Shown in pieces: positions 59,001-64,000 of a DNA stretch of 64,000 bases; the first letter of the stretch is position 1; each line of letters begins with the position of its first letter. This DNA is from Patiria miniata (lineage: Eukaryota > Echinodermata > Asteroidea > Valvatida > Asterinidae). The DNA lies in assembly GCF_015706575.1 (NCBI RefSeq), contig NW_024037053.1, positions 1,612,001 through 1,676,000 on the forward strand, in the 5' to 3' direction. The position numbers and the translations under genes are program-made. The notes below the pieces were generated by a model that made no database searches, had not been told where the DNA came from, and worked only from the letters and a program-made list of their open reading frames with translations.

Positions 59001-62000
59001 TGTTTGAATATTGATTCATGCTCCACTCGTCTCCAGAGGTATTTCTGCGTTGTTTTGAGAAAAGTCAATTTGTGGCCCAATTTGTCTCAAAATGTAAGGC
59101 TAACCCCTTGTTTTTTTTTCAATTTTGGCCAAAAAATGAAATTCCTTGAAACTTGCAGGAAAGATGCCTAAGGTACCCCTGAACACATTCCAATCCGATT
59201 TGTGAACAAACGTGCCTTTGAAAAGATAATTTGGCCGAAAATTGAGGGTAAAAACAGTCAAAATTCGGTTTTATTTACATGTATTTCCTCCCTCCAAAAT
59301 GGATGATATTTGCCTAAATCTGCCAAAATGTGAGTGTTTGAATATTGATTCATGCTCCACTCGTCTCCAGAGGTATTTCTGCGTTGTTTTGAGAAAAGTC
59401 AATTTTTGGCCCAATTTGGCTCAAAATGTAAGGCTAACCCCTTGTTTTTTTTTTCAATTTTGGCCAAAAAATGAAATTCCTTGAAACTTGCAGGAAAGAT
59501 GCCTAAGGTAACCCTGAACACATTCCAATCCGATTTGGGAACAAACGTGCCTTTGAAAAGATAATTTGGCCGAAAATTGAGGGTAAAAACAGTCAAAATT
59601 CGGTTTTATTTACATGTATTTCCTCCCTCCAAAATGGATGATATTTGCCTAAATCTGCCAAAATGTGAGTGTTTGAATATTGATTCATGCTCCACTCGTC
59701 TCCAGAGGTATTTCTGCGTTGTTTTGAGAAAAGTCAATTTTTGGCCCAATTTGGCTCAAAATGTAAGGCTAACCCCTTGTTTTTTTTTTCAATTTTGGTC
59801 AAAAAATGAAATTCCTTGAAACTTGCAGGAAAGATGCCTAAGGTAGCCCTGAACACATTCCAATCCGATTTGGGAACAAACGTGCCTTTGAAAAGATAAT
59901 TTGGCCGAAAATTTAGGGTAAAAACAATCAAAATTCGGTTTTATTTACATGTATTTCCTCCCTCCAAAATGGATGATATTTGCCTAGATCTGCCAAAATG
60001 TGAGTGTTTGAATATTGATTCATGCTCCACTCGTCTCCAGAGGTATTTCTGCGTTGTTTTGAGAAAAGTCAATTTTGGGCCAAATTTGGCTCAAAATGTA
60101 AGGCTAACCCCTTGTTTTTTTTTCAATTTTGGCCAAAAAATGAAATTCCTTGAAACTTGCAGAAAAGATGCCTAAGTCAACCCTGAACACATTCCAATCC
60201 GATTTGGGAACAAACGTGCCTTTGAAAAGAAAATTTGGAAGAAATTTAGGGTAAAAACAGTCCAAATTGGTTTTATTTACATGTATTTCCTTAATCCAAA
60301 ATGGATGATATTTGCCTAGATCTGACAAAATGTGAGTGTTTGAATATTGATTCATGCTCCACTCGTCTCCAGAGGTATTTCTGCGTTGTTTTGAGAAAAG
60401 TCAATTTTTGGCCAAATTTGGCTCAAAATGTAAGGCTAACCCCTTGTTTTTTTTTCAATTTTGGCCAAAAAATGAAATTCCTTGAAACTTGCAGAAAAGA
60501 TGCCTAAGTCAACCCTGAACACATTCCAATCCGATTTGGGAACAAACGTGCCTTTGAAAAGAAAATTTGGCCGAAATTTAGGGTAAAAACAGTCCAAATT
60601 TGGTTTTATTTACATGTATTTCCTTCCCTCCAAAATGGATGATATTTGCCTAGATCTGACCAAAATGTGAGTGTTTGAATATTGATTCATGCTCCACTCG
60701 TCTCCAGAGGTATTTCTGCGTTGTTTTGAGAAAAGTCAATTTTTGGCCAAATTGGCTCAAAATGTAAGGCTAACCCCTTGTTTTTTTTTCAATTTTGGCC
60801 AAAAAATGAAATTCCTTGAAACTTGCAGGAAAGATGCCTAAGGTAACCCTGAACACATTCCAATCCGATTTGGGAACAAACGTGCCTTTGAAAAGAAAAT
60901 TTGGCCGAAATTTAGGGTAAAAACAGTCAAAATTCGGTTTTATTTACATGTATTTTTCCCTCCAAAATGGATGATATTTGCCTAGATCTGCCAAAATGTG
61001 AGTGTTTGAATATTGATTCATGCTCCACTCGTCTCCAGAGGTATTTCTGCGTTGTTTTGAGAAAAGTCAATTTTTGGCCAAATTTTGCTCAAAATGTAAA
61101 CCCCTTGTTTTTTATTTCAAATTTGGCCAAAAAATGAAATTCCTTGAAACTTGCAGGAAAGATGCCTAAGGTAACCCTGAACACATTCCAATCCGATTTG
61201 GAAACAAACGTGCCTTTGAAAAGGTAGTTTGGCCGAAAATTTAGTGTAAAAACAGTCAAAATTCGGTTTTATTTACATGCATTTTGTCCCTCCAAAATGG
61301 GTGATATTTGCCTAGATCTGCCAAAATGTGAGTGTTTGAATATTGATTCATGCTCCACTCGTCTCCAGAGGTATTTCTGCGTTGTTTTGAGAAAAGTCAA
61401 TTTTTGGCCAAATTTTGCTCAAAATGTAAGGCTAACCCCTTGTTTTTTTTTTCAATTTTGGCCAAAAAATAACAATCCTTGAAACTTGCAAGAAAGATGC
61501 CTAAGGTAACCCAGAACACATTCCAATCCGATTTGGGAACAAACGTGCCTTTGTAAACCCAAAACTCAAAATGTGAACCCCTTGTTTTTTATTTCAATTT
61601 TGGCCAAAAAATGAAATTCCTTGAAACTTGCCAATTTTTTTGGCCAACAATTTTTGGCCAAATTTGGCTCAAAATGTAAGGCTAACCCCTTGTTTTTTTT
61701 TTCAATTTTGGCCAAAAAATGAAATTCCTTGAAACTTGCAGGAAAGATGCCTAAGGTAACCCTGCACACATTCCAATCCGATTTGGGAACAAACGTGCCT
61801 TTGAAAAGAAAATTTGGCCGAAATTTAGGGTAAAAACAGTCAAAATTCGGTTTTATTTACATGTATTTGTCCCTCCAAAATGGATGATATTTGCCTAGAT
61901 CTGCCAAAATGTGAGTGTTTGAATATTGATTCATGCTCCACTCGTCTCCAGAGGTATTTCTGCGTTGTTTTGAGAAAAGTCAATTTTTGGCCAATTTTGC

Positions 62001-64000
62001 TCAAAATGTAAGGCTAACCCCTTGTTTTTTTTCAATTTTGGCCAAAAAATAAAATCCTTGAAACTTGCAAGAAAGATGCCTAAGGTAACCCTGAACACAT
62101 TCCAATCCGATTTGGGAACAAACGTGCCTTTGAAAAGATAATTTGGCCGAAAATTGAGGGTAAAAACAGTCAAAATTCGGTTTATTTACATGTATTTCCT
62201 CCCTCCAAAATGGATGATATTTGCCTAGATCTGCCAAAATGTGGGTGTTTGAATATTGATTCATGCTCCACTCGTCTCCAGAGGTATTTCTGCGTTGTTT
62301 TGAGAAAAGTCAATTTTTGGCCCAATTTGGCTCAAAATGTAAGGCTAACCCCTTGTTTTTTTTTCAATTTTGGCCAAAAAATGAAATTCCTTGAAACTTG
62401 CAGGAAAGATGCCTAAGGTACCCCTGAACACATTCCAATCCGATTTGGGAACAAACGTGCCTTTGAAAAGATAATTTGGCCGAAAATTGAGGGTAAAAAC
62501 AGTCAAAATTCGGTTTTATTTACATGTATTTCCTCCCTCCAAAATGGATGATATTTGCCTAAATCTGCCAAAATGTGAGTGTTTGAATATTGATTCATGC
62601 TCCACTCGTCTCCAGAGGTATTTCTGCGTTGTTTTGAGAAAAGTCAATTTTTGGCCCAATTTGGCTCAAAATGTAAGGCTAACCCCTTGTTTTTTTTTCA
62701 ATTTTGGCCAAAAAATGAAATTCCTTGAAACTTGCAGGAAAGATGCCTAAGGTAACCCTGAACACATTCCAATCCGATTTGGGAACAAACGTGCCTTTGA
62801 AAAGATAATTTGGCCGAAAATTGAGGGTAAAAACAGTCAAAATTCGGTTTTATTTACATGTATTTCCTCCCTCCAAAATGGATGATATTTGCCTAAATCT
62901 GCCAAAATGTGAGTGTTTGAATATTGATTCATGCTCCACTCGTCTCCAGAGGTATTTCTGCGTTGTTTTGAGAAAAGTCAATTTTTGGCCCAATTTGGCT
63001 CAAAATGTAAGGCTAACCCCTTGTTTTTTTTTCAATTTTGGTCAAAAAATGAAATTCCTTGAAACTTGCAGGAAAGATGCCTAAGGTAGCCCTGAACACA
63101 TTCCAATCCGATTTGGGAACAAACGTGCCTTTGAAAAGATAATTTGGCCGAAAATTTAGGGTAAAAACAATCAAAATTCGGTTTTATTTACATGTATTTC
63201 CTCCCTCCAAAATGGATGATATTTGCCTAGATCTGCCAAAATGTGAGTGTTTGAATATTGATTCATGCTCCACTCGTCTCCAGAGGTATTTCTGCGTTGT
63301 TTTGAGAAAAGTCAATTTTGGCCAAATTTGGCTCAAAATGTAAGGCTAACCCCTTGTTTTTTTTTCAATTTTGGCCAAAAAATGAAATTCCTTGAAACTT
63401 GCAGGAAAGATGCCTAAGGTAACCCTGAACACATTCCAATCCGATTTGGGAACAAACGTGCCTTTGAAAAGATAATTTGGCCGAAAATTGAGGGTAAAAA
63501 CAGTCAAAATTCGGTTTTATTTACATGTATTTCCTCCCTCCAAAATGGATGATATTTGCCTAGATCTGCCAAAATGTGGGTGTTTGAATATTGATTCATG
63601 CTCCACTCGTCTCCAGAGGTATTTCTGCGTTGTTTGAGAAAAGTCAATTTTTGGCCAAATTTGGTCAAAATGTAAGGCTAACCCCTTGTTTTTTTTTCAA
63701 TTTTGGTCAAAAAATGAAATTCCTTGAAACTTGCAAGAAAAATGCCTAAGGTAACCCTGAACACATTCCAATCCGATTTGGGAACAAACGTGCCTTTGAA
63801 AAGGTAATTTGGCCGAAAATTTAGGATAAAAACAGTCAAAATTCGGTTTTATTTACATGTATTTCCTCCCTCCAAAATTCGATGATATTTGCCTAAATCT
63901 GCCAAAATGTGGGTGTTTGAATATTGATTCATGCTCCACTCGTCTCCAGAGGTATTTCTGCGTTGTTTTGAGAAAAGTCAATTTTTGGCCCAATTTGGCT
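53099..64000 (+). repeat. Tandem satellite array, unit about 333 bp, at least 32 units, continues past the window
   Basis: The core TTTGAATATTGATTCATG, with small variants, occurs 32 times from 53179 to 63918, mostly 332-336 bp apart. Conserved blocks in each unit: CAGTCAAAATTCGGTTT, ATTTACATGTATTTCC, TTTGCCTAGATCTGCCAAAA, AGAGGTATTTCTGCGTTG, GGCTAACCCCTTG, a T run of 8-10, TTCCTTGAAACTTGC, ACACATTCCAATCCGATTTG and AACGTGCCTTTGAAAAGA. Two irregular spots hold partial units (about 58400-58560 and 61554-61800). Units look more than 90 percent alike by eye. Confidence 0.97.

Noticed and set aside
53144-63084. About twenty repeated frames of 68-87 codons in the satellite
   Set aside because: They are one frame copied with the unit; T-run slippage breaks it often and no gene structure is visible. 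Kept only as a low-interest finding.
53099-64000. Regular repeats as a possible CRISPR array
   Set aside because: Units are head-to-tail without unique spacers, 333 bp long, in a eukaryotic locus.

Overview
This is AT-rich, intron-rich animal nuclear DNA. Spliced genes with strong vertebrate orthologs, tRNA-derived SINEs of the kind common in marine invertebrates, many short terminal-inverted-repeat elements and long homopolymer runs suggest a marine invertebrate deuterostome (echinoderm or hemichordate, less likely cephalochordate). The species cannot be fixed from the sequence. I assembled the coding exons by hand from splice sites, reading phase and family knowledge; almost none appear as long open frames.

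Layout: (1) 183-4887, plus strand: the last four coding exons of a Golgi zinc transporter, SLC30A7/ZnT7. (2) 10523-16611, minus strand: a complete six-exon DPH5 (diphthine methyl ester synthase, 288 aa), convergent with SLC30A7. As I recall, the two genes are also tail-to-tail neighbours in human. (3) 21569-25875 and 32754-42088, both minus strand: two tandem paralogs of a cysteine-rich, single-pass membrane protein family that I do not recognise (261 and 264 aa). They share signal peptides, cysteine spacing, a CGDGRCD motif, a transmembrane segment running into a polycysteine stretch, and intron phases; one intron is present in only one copy. (4) 45442-50404, plus strand: a complete five-exon SMIM7 (78 aa). 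(5) 53099 to the window edge: a tandem satellite of about 333 bp with 32 copies of its core in view. Degenerate relatives lie in the last intron of SMIM7.

Introns and intergenic DNA are packed with non-autonomous elements: TTAA-flanked families, a TTA-flanked Harbinger-like family, TA-flanked Tc1/mariner- or pogo-like families, several long foldbacks, three SINEs, and minisatellites. I saw no retroviral, LTR or Polinton-like coding sequence, no CRISPR and no free-standing RNA gene.

The genes do not form a pathway. The most promising undescribed item is the tandem cysteine-rich membrane protein pair; next are the satellite with its apparent intronic relatives and the conserved SLC30A7-DPH5 neighbourhood.
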